A stretch of DNA of 64,000 bases, taken from the NCBI GenBank assembly GCA_029339195.1, contig JAPTJF010000178.1:51088-115087 (forward strand), in the 5' to 3' direction. Below the pieces are notes generated by a model, which saw nothing but the letters and a program-made list of their open reading frames with translations, did no database searches and was not told the DNA's origin. The stretch is from Micractinium sp. NFX-FRZ. Its lineage: Eukaryota; Chlorophyta; Trebouxiophyceae; Chlorellales; Chlorellaceae. Of the stretch, positions 18,652-29,568 are shown piece after piece (the first letter of the stretch is position 1; every line of letters starts with the position of its first letter). Position numbers and translations under genes: made by a program.

Positions 18652-21600
18652 TCAGAAGGGCCATGCTGACGTGTCTCTCACCAGCGGGTCCCCACCCGTG
18701 GCGGCGGCAGCCCCCACCCTGTCCCCTGAAGCAGCAGCAGCGGCGGCGGCAGAAGATGAGGGCGCCCCATAGAGCACATACTTGGCTGCAGCCTTCTTAA
18801 GCATCTTCAAAAGCTCCGCATCGGATGGAACGCCCGGCAGGCCCAGCCCCTGTGCTGCCTGGGCGATTTGCTCGTCCAGCAGCGCGGCCGCCCGCCCCAC
18901 CACGCTGGCAGTGAAGTCGATGAGCAGCTGCACACGTGGCAGGGGTGGGGCAGTACGCGATTTGATGCCAGTTCAGGCAATGGACAGGAGCGGACCCACA
19001 TGTGCTGTGCAAGCGCGGTGGGATGCACAGTGCACACCAAACAGCCGAGGCAGTACATGCAGCCAGGCCGGCGGCTCCTGCTGCTGCACCGCTGCCACCG
19101 GTGCGCTGCCAGCAGTGCGCTACGGCAGAGGCGGCACCGCCGCACCTTTTTGGCTCGCCCCGCCTTGCCGCGTGCCAGCGCCGCCTGGTAGCCTGCCTCC
19201 ATGGCCGGGCGCTGCACCGTCTCCACTGCAGCAGCAGCAGCGGCGGTTGCGGGCAGGCAGCGGGCGGGGGGGGGGCAGCACAGGTGTGTTAGATGGGTGA
19301 GTGAAGCAGCATAGAAAGAGCTCAAGTGCCTGGGGGTTAGCTGCCCCGCTGCCGGTGGTCGGCTGCATGTGGCCGGCAGCCATGCCCGTGTTCACTTACA
19401 CCCTGCGGTCTACATGGGTGCCTGCCCCACCCTGCCGCTCAATCCTGCCAATGGCTGCCTGGGCTGGTGGGGGCACTGCAGTATGTGCGAGCATTTGTCT
19501 CACCCTGCTGCTCAAAACCACGGATGGCTGCCTGGGCCGCGGGGGCGAGCCTGGGGAAGTCTTGCATGACCAGCGCCTGAGGCAGGGACGGGCCAAGACA
19601 ACAAAGTGCAACAGGGTCAGGGTCAGCGCTTGCAACAACAGGTCGAGCAGTCGGGCGGTGGATTGCAAAGCTAGGGTCAGGCAGCGCATGGGGCGTCGAG
19701 GCAGGAGCTGCCCTCTCACCCCACACAGCCAGCAGGAGATGGCTGTGACACGGCAGCAAGCCGCCCTGCCCTGCCCGCCGCCCACCTGCAGCCGCCTGCC
19801 CTTCCAGTAGAGAGATGCGCCGTCTTGGGCCGCGCCGCCGTAGGTCAGGGCTGCGGGGTACGCAGTCGGAGGCAGGCCCTGCATGCCAGCAAGCAAGCAG
19901 AAATCGCTCAGCGGCACCCCGGCAGGGCAGCCCAGAGCAAGAGTGCAGCGCCTCACACACGAGCGCACAATGCCATGCTGGTTTTAAAACATAGGCGCAC
20001 ATGGAGCAGCGAAAGCACCGCCTGATCAACTGCAAAGGCGCGGCGCAGCGCGCCCAGCACGCACCAAGTACACCGGCACAAATGGCACCAGGGCTGGCGG
20101 GCCCAGGGCGACGTAGTGCACCACCGACAGCGCGACCGGCAGGTTGGGGCGGGTGCGTGTGACGTGCCCCAGGCTGGTGTGCAGCACAAACACGGGGCGC
20201 CAGGGCTCCCGGGGGTTCTTGCTTGTGTACCTGCAGCAGGGCCAGGGGACGCGGCATATGGTGGGTGGGGTGAAGCGGGTTGGCCTGAGGCCGGCGCTTG
20301 GCACGCTCAAGAAGTGCTTGCTGCACTCAGTGTTGCGTTCAGTTGACTCGAACTCGGCTCAACTTGCGCCGCGGGATTTGAGCCAGCGAGGATCAGATAC
20401 GCATCCAGCCACGCTGGGGAGGCGGCTCTTGCTGCTGCCCGCACCCAGAACAAGCTTTCCACACAGCCACCCCACCCTCGCCAGCTGCCGTCGCTGCGGC
20501 TGCTGAGCTGGCAGGGCAGGGCTTGCACGGTACGGCACTCACGCATCGTGGGTGGTTCCCTCAAACCGGTCTCGCAGGCCCTCCATCACGTCCAGCACTC
20601 CGATGGGGCTCTGGGGAGGCATGAAGGTGGGGAGGTCCACTGGCAGGGCGGCCATGCAGCTCGGCATGGCCATGCCTGCAGGCAGGCACGTGTTCATGGA
20701 TATCAGGAGTCCAGCTGCACGCATGGTTGTATCTTAGTCCCAGGAGTCCTGCTGGTTTTGTGGGCTTGACATGTAAGGATGATGATAGAGGGGCCAGAAG
20801 TGGGAAGACAGGGAGGCACCCCCAAGCAGGCGGGGGCTGATGGCAGCAGCCAGCCACTGGCAGAGCTGCTGCCAGCGGAGCAGCATCCGGCCCGCCAAGA
20901 ATGGCAGCATTGGCGTGGCAAAGTGGATTCCCCAAACGGGGTGCGCGTGCGAATAGACTGCAATGGGCAGGCACACCTGTGCACAGGCCCCTGTACACAA
21001 CACAGGCGGAGGATCAGGCTGACAGGCGCTCAGGCACGCAGGCGGCCAAACCCACAGCACGAGCGCACCTGCATAGCGCTGCACCAGCGCGCACACGCGC
21101 GCATGGTTGACTTCCGGGTTGAGGCCGCCAGAGGCGGTGAAGGCCTTGAAGAAGTTGAAGGGCTTGGTGGCGTTGGCCTTGCGCAGGCCCGCCTGCGCCC
21201 GGCAAGCGTGTGGGAGTCTGGGGGTAAGGATCGGAAAGCTATGTCTTCTTGGCTATAGCACGCAGAGCCTGCCTTGCAGGCAGCCGCCGCTCGCCTGCTG
21301 CTGTATTTCGCCCACCAGCATCCAGCCTGCCTGCCGCCAGCCTGCCCTGCTCACCTTGACCGCAAACTCCAGGATCCCAGGCGAGTGCATCACGTTGGCG
21401 GTGTCGCTCAGGTTGACCTCCTGCAGCAGTGGAGGCGCGCAGAGTCCAAGCATTAATGATGCAAGGGGACGAAGGTGGCCTAGTTGTGGTGCAACATGGT
21501 GCAGCAGCCCGCCAGGGCTGGTGGGCAGGCCTTGCGTCAACTGCTGGGGCAACCGGCGACATGCGGCAAAAGGGCCCTGGTGTGCTGACGGACTGTCCAG

Positions 21601-22883
21601 TACAGCACAGCAGAGCGTGGGCTCACCGCAAAGCGGCCCTGGTTGGCAGACACAAAGAAGCCGTCCTCAGGCACCCTGCGCGCCAGCCAGTGGTGCCCTG
21701 CCCCGTTCTCCAGATACCTGCAGCAGGCCAGAGCTAAGCACATTCAGCAACACGAGAGCCAGCCCAGCAACCAGGAGGGGGGCGAGACACTCCAAACATC
21801 CTGTCGAGCACAGAAGGGCAGGTGCAAGGCCGCCAACAGCTGCTCTCCTGGCTGCCCATGCGGCAGCGCCCCCCGCCCCGCTTGTCCACGCTGTCGCCTC
21901 ACCAGGCCTCTCCCCTCATGTCTGAAAACAGCACGCCAAAGCCCTCTCTACTGCCACCGCGCATGTCTCCCTGCCCACCACCCTCCAGGCACCCCCTCAC
22001 CAGGCCTCCCCCCGCCTGTCTGAAAACAGCACGCCAAAGCCCTCCCCGCTGCCCGCGGCGGTGATCATGTCCCCCAGCACAGCGGCGGCGCCACGAGCCG
22101 TGCGGGCCCGGGGGTGTGGCAGCACAATGCTGGCAATGGCGTCCTCGGTGATCTGCGGAGGGGGCAGGGGGGCAGAGGCATGGGCGGTCACAAGCAGGGG
22201 GGTGACACAATGTTCAGGCAGGCAGGCAGGCAGGCAGGGGCGGCAGCGGCGTGGCCGGGCAGGCAGGCGGGCCACACCCAGGGCAGCGTGCTGTGCATGC
22301 TGGCCTGCCAGCAGAATACTGCAGAGAGGGAGCGACGCACATCTGCAGCTGCTTTGCCGTGCACATGCCCCGCCGTGCTGCAGCCCTGCTGTGCCCCAGC
22401 GCTCCCACAAGACTCGGACTGTGCTCCGGTCACCTTCCACCCCTGCCCCTGCCCTGCCCCACTCACCCCCCGCTTGGTGTCCAGTGGGTCGGCCGCCGTG
22501 GCTTTGGGCGCGCTCAGTATGGTTTCGGTTGCGGACACCGCCACCCCGGCGGCATTCACGCCGCTCTCCTCAAACGAGGCAATCCCCCGGGAGGAGTCGG
22601 CAGATGGGACTAGAGGAAAGGCGTGGTATGCCAGGCCCGGGGCAGGCAGAGTGGTGTTGTAACTGTTTGCATTGGACCGGAAGAAGGCTGGCTGGGTGCG
22701 GGAGGGGCGGTGCACTAGAGGCTGGGCACGGAAGATGCCAGGTGGGAGGTCGACGGTGCGGGCAATGAAGAGTGACCCGTCATTGCTGGCGCGCCGCCCC
22801 ACGATGATGGAGGTGCATGCTTGCGTGGGCGATGGTGTGCACCCACAGAGTAGGAACAAGGTGATGAGGGGCAGGGGGCGCAT
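18652..22883 (-). CDS. Secreted peptidase C69-type dipeptidase
   Basis: Eleven exons in genomic order: 18652..18927, 19146..19225, 19504..19576, 19786..19878, 20065..20230, 20543..20675, 21069..21192, 21355..21420, 21627..21717, 22001..22152, 22467..22883; 556 residues. C69 (PepD/secernin-like) enzymes are N-terminal nucleophile hydrolases that cleave dipeptides. The start MRPLPLITLFLLCGC is a signal peptide. Cleavage before CTSIIVGRRAS would expose the catalytic Cys, as the family requires. Further family-like segments are DGSLFIARTVD, GVNAAGVAVSATETI, ITEDAIASIVLP, YLENGAGHHWLARRVPED, FVSANQGRF, SPGILEFAVK, REPWRPVFVLHTS and the C-terminal helix LLIDFTASVVGRAAALLDEQ. The protein probably acts in the secretory pathway, vacuole or outside the cell. 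Length suits the family (~500-560). Confidence 0.85.
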
Positions 22884-24279
22884 GGGTGGCTGCAGGGGGG
22901 CAAGTAGAAGGGCAGGGCAGTGATGGCTGGGTCGGGGGCGGGCCACCGGCAGGCGGGGCGGAGGCATCAAAAGCCTCCCGCACATTTTCCCGGACGGTTA
23001 CGCGGGCTGTGCCGCTCTCGCACTTGGGTCCCACCCTGCACCCAAAAGCCCAAACGCGCACACCGTCAAAAAGAGCCTTCCTCGCACCAGATGGCACTGG
23101 TCGCAGATTGCGAGCTTGCGAACCGCGTCAAGCTCGGAGCCCCAGTCTTTGGGTCGGATGCACCGTGTCGCTGTGGGTGTTGCTGCGAGGCTGCGCGCTG
23201 GACTGGGAGTCGAGCCGCTGGGCTGTGGCGGAGGCACAGCCAGGACAGCAGCACCAACACTCGCTAGATTGCTTATTAATTAGTCACTTGCACAGTGGGG
23301 AGCTATGGCAGCACAAGTGCCTAAGCTGGTATCCCAAGGCTTGCCACCTCAGGCTCAGTGTGCCGTGCGCCTGGCGATGAGTTGGCGCACCACCAGCCTC
23401 CCTCGACTCTGCGAGCCAGGCCGGCTTTGCGTTTACAAGGGGACCTTGATTGTGCTGGATTGCCCATCTGCCCTGCAGCTATTGATATCAGAAGTGGTGC
23501 TGTGATCGCTGCGGAGGTGGTGGCGGTGGCGGGGCGGGGGGGTGGGCTCCTCACAGGCGGGTCATTGTCCTGGGACAGTGCCCGTTGGCGCAGTGGACCA
23601 ATCACTGCACTGGATCCTTCACCAGCTGGGCTTGAGTAAGCACATGCAGAACATTACCTTGTGTACTGCTGGTCCGCTGTCACGGTGGAAGACAGTGACC
23701 CGGTGTGGCGGGCGGGTGGCCATCCTCCCCTTTGCAGCGCAAGGTGATGGCGGCGTTGTGAGCATTGCATCCCGATTGTATGCTGCTTGACCGACTGGCC
23801 TGCTGCCGCTGGTTGCACCGAACAGCGATTTCAACATGTGGCACCTGCCTGTCCCACAACTAGCGCTAGCCCCATCGCAACGCGCATAAGTACGCCAAGG
23901 GTACATATCAATTGTCCTGCGCAGTCTGCTTCAACGTAGACGAGAGCAGCTCGAAGCTCCATCCATGTCAGCGGCCGGGTAAAGCCCATGCATGCTGCGG
24001 GATCACCGCCCCTCGTCGTCTTTAGACGTTCTTTGAGGTCGACAGCGTGTGGATTAGCACCAGCCAAGGCTCTGCCGGCGCACCTTTCCGGCCTCACCTT
24101 CTCCGCTGGCCTTCCTGGGCCGCGCATTCCCGTTCAACGGCGACAAGTAGAGAGCAGGGACCTACACCAACCCGCGCAGCGGCGCCCGCGTGCAGACAGC
24201 GCGGCACCAGCAGCAGCGGCGGCACCGGCGGCGGTGAGAGCGCAGCAGCGGCGGCAGCGTGCCGGCGGCAGCGGGCAGC
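22884..24279. promoter_or_regulatory. Divergent intergenic region (C69 peptidase / unknown protein)
   Basis: 1.4 kb between divergent starts, with no coding support on either strand. It must contain both promoters. The last ~250 nt are GC-rich with agcggc/caccggcgg runs, consistent with the 5' UTR of the + gene. Confidence 0.45.
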
Positions 24280-27200
24280 ATGGCGGACGAACAGCCCAGC
24301 ACCAGCGGCAGCAATGGGAATGGGAGTGGCGGGGAGCGGCGCAGGCAGAAGGGGGAGGACCCGGAGGCTCAGTTCCGGGCTTTGGTGCGCTCCAAGATTG
24401 AGGGGCTGACGCCCGAGCAGCGGCAGCAGCTGCGTGCGGAGGCTGCAGAGCAGGTGAATCACCTGGCCAACAGTATAATTGTTTAAGCTCACTCACTCCG
24501 GTATCACATGCATGGTCAGAAAGCCACTGCTTCAAGATACGCAAGCACGATGCAGGTGCACCACTCGGCGTGTGCTGTCCTGCGACCTGAGCCACCCCAC
24601 TGTCTGAGATTGTTTGTGTGCCGGACGTACTCTCTGCACGGCCCTCCGCTCCGTGCAGGTGCTGCGCAACGAGCGCGTGGAGGTGGACGGCAAGCGGGTC
24701 AGCCTGGCCAAGCTCCGCCGGCGGCTCGACGAGCTGCGGCGGCAGTTTGAGAGCGGCGCATACGACGAGACCGTGCGGTGGGTGTGGGCGGGCAACAGCA
24801 TGTGCCGGGGGTGGTTACGGCTGCGGCTTCGGCTGCTGCCGCCCACCCTGCCACTGCTCGCTTATTTTGTGCCCATGTGGCAGCTCCAAGCCCTTCCGTC
24901 CTGCCCTCACCTCACCTTCACCACCACACCCTGCAAATTGCCGGACCTCTGGCAGATCCAGCAAACGATGTGTCCACCATGACTGCAGTGCGCTCCCCAC
25001 CCCGCCCACCCTTCATGCCCCCGCCCCCCACCGCACACTCACGTGCAACCCTGCCGCTGCTGCCCACCCATTGCCTTCTTGCCCCTGCAGGTCAATGCCC
25101 ATCTGGCAGGTGCAGGAGATGACCCCCGGGGAGGAGATCCGGCCGGGCGCGTACAAGCAGCAGCTGCGCATGCGGGAGGAGGCGATGCTCGACCTGGTGA
25201 GCGCCCGTGCTGCTTTTGTGTGCACTCCTTTACAGCACGTGCGCGCATCTGGGAGGAGGCGATGCTCGACCTGGTCAGCTTGTGTTCCTGCGTATGTGTG
25301 TTTTGTCTGTTCGCCACACAGTGCATACCTGGGAGGAGGCGCTGCTTAGCTGGCGGGAGTATTCTGTTCTCTTCACGTTGTTTGACCTCTCTCTCTCTCT
25401 CTTGTCCGAGCCCCATCGTCTCACCCCTCACCCCTCACCCCCTGCCCTCACTCCCCCTTGCAGGACCGTTTTGGGCATGGCGTGGTGTTCAGCCCGCGCC
25501 CCGTGCTGGGCAAGCTGATGGGCGGGAAGCGCGACTTTGCCTGGGGCATCTGTGAGCAGCACCCCGCCCTGCCTGCCCACCTGCCCGGCCTGCCCGCCCG
25601 CCTGCCCGCCCGCCCGCCCGCCCGCCTGCCTGCCTGCCCGCCTGCCCGCCTGCCCGCTGTGCTGGCAGCACAATTGTGCCTCTGCCTGCCCGCTACCGCC
25701 CCTGCCCACCCGGTCGCTCCCCCCCGCTACCCCCTCCCCCTACCCCCGCCCCCCCCTGCCTGCAGACGCCAAGACGCGGCCGGCAGAGGCGGCCCTGTCT
25801 GAGGCGTGGGCGGGCAAGGATCCTCGGGAGGTGCTGGCTGACGAGCTCTTTTACCTGGATGTGCTGCGCCGCGCGCACCAGGTGGGCGGCGGGGGAAACG
25901 CGGACTGGGTCTCTACACTTCCCTGAGCGTGGACGAGGGGCAGGGCAAGCGGGTCGGCTGCATGGGTTGCCCCACTCATTCTTGGCATGGACGACTTAGG
26001 TGGGGGGGGCAGGGCCGGGGGGTGCGAGTTGAAGCGGTTCTGCTCTGACGCGTTGGGCCACGGCACGGCAGCCGGGTGGAGGCAGGGGTGTGATGGGTTG
26101 AATGCATGTGGCGGGGGCAGGGGCTGAGGGCGGGTGTGCCAGGTGGGAGAATTGTGGCGGGACGAGGTGTTGTAGTTTGGTGGAGGCCTGCTGCTTTCAG
26201 CCTCTGGACCAGCACGCCTCCGCCCCGGCACACCCTTGCCTGGTTCTCCCTGTCCTGTTGGTGGCAACCCATTTGCTCAAGCCTACCGGCCACTGCGTTT
26301 ATTATGCATGGAAACACGTCCCCTGTCGCTTTGTTTCCGGTGCAGATGGAGCTCACGCTGATTGCGCTGACCGCGCGGCCGCTGCCGCTGGCGCCCATGC
26401 GGCAGCAGCTTGCGGGTGAGGACGGTGCTGCTGCCCTGCTGCTGCTGCCGCTCTGCCGCCGCTCCGCTGCGGTTGAAAGGTGAGACAGCTCCTGCCTGCG
26501 CTCCAGCCTCACCGCCCTCCTCGTGTGCCCCCCAACCTTGCGCCTTGTAGAGAAGCTGGAGGGCAGCATGAAGGCGCTGAGCGGGCGGGAGGAGCTCAAG
26601 ACGCGCGAGAAGGCGGCCCTCACAGACTTCATCTCCCTCTTTGACGGTGCGTGGAAGCGTGGCATCTGTAGCTGTGTGGAAGCGTGGCATCTGAAGCTGA
26701 ACGGGGCGGCTCCTGGGGGCTTATCGCTCGATGCGCAGACACCAATTTCAACTCCTCGTGGAACTCTGTGTCACTGTTCAGTCGCGAGCAAAGGGTTCGG
26801 AGGTAGAGAGGGAGAAGAGCGCGGGGCATGTGCGCTGGGCAGGGCAGGCGAGTGTTCCGGCAGTCCGTCCCGCTGCGCACCGTCATCTTACCCCGCCCTG
26901 CTCCCCTCCCGTCGTACCCTGCACTCGCCTCCCCACCACCCCCTTAACCCGCCGACCCCAATCACCCTGCCCATCGGCCTTCCTGCCGCAGACACGCGCG
27001 TGGCGCCGGCGGGGTGGATGGACGCCAAGAAGGGGCAGGTCAAGAAGGACACGCACTTCCTGTTCAGCACAACAGAGGAGGGGGCGCTGGTGGTGCAAGG
27101 TGGGTGCCGCTGGGTTGCAGCCAGAGCGACTGAGGAAGCGCGCTCAAATAATGACCGCAGCTGGGCGGGTGGGCAGCGGCCAAAGGAGGAGTGGGGGCTG

Positions 27201-28717
27201 GTGGTGCAGGGCGGGTGTGGCAGGAGCGCGAGGGTTGAAATCGGAGGGAGGCAAGTACGGGCCATGGCACTCCTGCCCGCTCCGTGCGACTGTTGACCCA
27301 TGCACTCTTTTGCCCCGCAGCCATCACCCCTGGGCGGCTCAAGGACCGCAAGACCAGCAACATCGGGGTGAACCGCAACAAGCTGCTCACAGGTGCGTGC
27401 ATCAGTGCATCCGTGGGTGGCCGGCTGGGTGGTGGCGTGGCGGTGGCTGGGTGGTGGCGGCGGATGCACTTTCTGGGGGCAGTCAGTTTCCACCGCTGCC
27501 AGCGCCAGCGCGGGTGCCTCAGGTGCATCGGAGAAAAGCAGCAACATACTGCTCGCCTGTGGGTGGGTGGGTGCTTTGTCGCTGGTCCGCCTTCTATCCA
27601 CCAACCTGCTGGCAACCGCCGCGCCCTGTTGGCTCCCCTGCTGCACCCGCCTCCTTTGCTCTTGCCCATGACTGTCCGCTGCCTCACAGCTGCCTCCTGC
27701 CTGGCGCATTGCCCCCACACTCGCCCCACCTTCTTCTGCAGCCGCCGTGTTTGGCCTCTTCCTGGGGCCGCAGCCGCTGGATGAGTTTGGGAAGAAAGAT
27801 GTGGGGCACGGCATGCTGTGGGCCGCAAACGGGTACAGGTGGGCGGCCAAGGGCTGCAGGTGTTGGGCAGGAGGGTGTGGGGCGCGGCATGCTGTGGGCC
27901 GCACACGCATACCCGCAGGTGTTGGCGCGCTGTTCTCCACTCCTGGCCTGCGCCTGCGGGGCATCCACTCAGCGTGCACCTACAGACAGGGATCTTGCTG
28001 CACTATCGGCTTGCCGTGCTGCTGTGCTGCTCCACTTGTGCTGTCCCCCTGTGCTGCGGCTTCTGCCGCTGGGTGGGCAAGCCCCTCTGATGATGGGCTG
28101 AGCTGGGCATGCTCCCCCTCGTCCTGCCCCCACTCAAAGACCCCTCACCTCACCAACCCGCGCTGCGCGTCCCCACTGCTTCTATCGTCCCCACTGCTTC
28201 CATCGTCCCCACTGCTTTTCCGGCCCCAGGTTCCGCCCCTGGGAGGCCAAGCCGGAGCAGATTGAGATGGAGCTGGGGCCGGATGGGCAGCCCCGCCTGC
28301 CGCAGCCGCATGTGCAGGAGATGGCGCTGCCGCTCAGGTGGGTTACGGGTCAGGGGCTGCTAGGTTCAGGTGGGCCAGCTGTTGGCAGTGGCAAGGGGTT
28401 CCAGTGCTGGAGAGGCTGGCAGCCGGCAGGTACTCCTGTTGACATCAAGAGTGGGCGGCCGCACACCCTATTCCCTCTCTCTCCCCTGATGTCCCACCAC
28501 AGCCCGGGCTGCCGAAGGTGGCAGCCCATGCCGCGCCCATGCCGCGCTCCTGCACAGTGACACCACGCCATCACCTGCTTTGCCCTGCCCTGCGCTCTGC
28601 AGGCCCAGCGTGTTCCAGCTGCTGGAGGAGCAGACCCGGCCGCTGCTGGGAGGCGTGCGGCGCGCGTTGCGGCGCGCAGCCAAGCAGCAGCAGAGCCTGG
28701 AGGCCTCGCCGGCGTGA
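24280..28717 (+). CDS. Conserved-looking protein of unknown function
   Basis: Twelve exons: 24280..24453, 24659..24777, 25091..25196, 25464..25551, 25766..25881, 26346..26415, 26551..26646, 26992..27099, 27321..27392, 27742..27838, 28230..28337, 28603..28717; 422 residues, every phase consistent. I do not recognise the family. It opens with a Ser/Gly-rich leader (MADEQPSTSGSNGNG), then a charged helical region with RLRRRLDELRRQFESG-like Arg/Glu patterning. A globular part follows, with distinctive strings: SMPIWQVQEMTPGEEI, GHGVVFSPRPVLGKLMGGKR, LADELFYLDVLRRAHQ, AALTDFISLFD, KDTHFLFSTTEEGALVVQ, TSNIGVNRNKLLTAAVFGLF and GMLWAANGYRFRPWEAKPEQ. The C-terminus is basic and helical. No signal peptide or clear membrane segment is seen. 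Likely soluble; role unknown. Confidence 0.75.
25174..25350 (+). repeat. Exon-end/donor duplication in the unknown-protein gene
   Basis: The exon end gggaggaggcgatgctcgac plus ctg and the following donor recurs once almost exactly (from 25251) and once degenerately (from 25331) inside the next intron, with periods of 77 and 80 nt. Confidence 0.8.
25559..25655 (+). repeat. Intronic (CCTGCCCGCC)-like low-complexity tract
   Basis: A run of interleaved cctgcc, cgcctgcc and cgcccgcc units directly downstream of the donor at 25552. Pure C/G/T on the + strand. Confidence 0.75.
26647..26702 (+). repeat. 26-nt duplication at an intron start
   Basis: gtggaagcgtggcatctg appears twice with a 26-nt period immediately after the donor at 26647. 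Confidence 0.7.
27797..27915 (+). repeat. Exon-end duplication (period 76)
   Basis: The 3' end of the 27742..27838 exon (gtggggcacggcatgctgtg and following) recurs from 27877 with a few changes, again followed by a caggtg donor-like string, inside the intron. Confidence 0.8.
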
Positions 28718-29568
28718 GGCTTGGCCACGAGGCTGGGATGGGATGGGAGCGCAGCCGGCGTGGCCGGGCATTCCGCGTGCCTGCTGCGCGCGGGCGCACC
28801 AGGGTGCTCCATGACTGCATGGGTCCACACTTGACCTGTGTAAAAGTGCATGTTGCTCGGCTGGCAGCAAAGAGCGCAGGAGCGAGGGTGGGCGGGGGCG
28901 GAGAGGTGGCTCTGCTGCTTCTGCTGACGATGGTCGGGCATTCATGCGATCATGCGGGATCGGAAGAGGGAGCTGTGATCAGGCCTGGGCTGGAGTACTT
29001 CCCGTGTCGTGTGTGTGTTGTGTGTGAACTTGAGATGAGGTGCATGGCGTGTGGGCTGCCCCCCCAGATAGCGCCCGCACTGCGCAACCTCAGGGTTTTG
29101 GCCGGGCAGGTGCTGGCACGGGCAGCCTCCCCTGTGCGATCCAGGGATCCGCCCACAACCTGCATGGCCTCATTCAAGCAAATCACACAACTGCTTGCGG
29201 GGCAGGCATCCGGAACGTCTTCACTAATTGCCCTGGTGTGTGTGTGGCGGGAGGCGGCGCCGGCGCTGCAAGGCAGGCGCCCCGCCCTCGCGCCCTTGCA
29301 GGCCCCAGGGTTTAGGCGGGCGGCCGGCTAGCCGTGGCTGGGACAGCTCCAGATCGCATGCGGTGGGAGTGAACCACCAAACCAATGCGGAGGATGGCGT
29401 CATTCGGCCCTCCGGCCTGCTAGGGAGGTGGCCAGTAGCTCCCAAGGCTGACGAGGCAAAGCCCAACTGTGCCCCTTCAGGCCCTCCCAAGCCTGCCCGG
29501 ACTTCTTCCCATCACCTGGGCAGGCCCTCCGGCCCCCCACATGGCTGCCCAGCCGCTGTAAACTCAGG
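28718..29568. other. Intergenic region before the ACR-like gene
   Basis: 850 bp with the 3' UTR of the unknown gene (TGTAA at 28839) and the ACR promoter. Short + and - frames here lack codon bias or domains. Confidence 0.45.
28839..28843 (+). terminator. TGTAA poly(A) signal of the unknown-protein gene
   Basis: Lies 122 nt downstream of the stop at 28717. Confidence 0.5.

Noticed and set aside
20335..20410. gttcgagtc string on the minus strand, possible tRNA gene
   Set aside because: The T-stem does not pair and it lies inside a C69 gene intron without a cloverleaf.
22209..22240. gcaggcaggcagg run as a possible mobile-element end
   Set aside because: Simple microsatellite; no inverted repeats, target-site duplication or transposase nearby. 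No transposon was identified anywhere in the window.
23190..23260. B-box-like ggctcgactcc on the minus strand, possible tRNA
   Set aside because: No matching A box, acceptor stem or cloverleaf could be folded around it.
26731..28101. 456-codon open frame on the + strand over the unknown-protein gene
   Set aside because: It runs through introns and exons of the better-supported 12-exon model and is Arg/Pro/Cys-rich, as GC-rich non-coding frames are.
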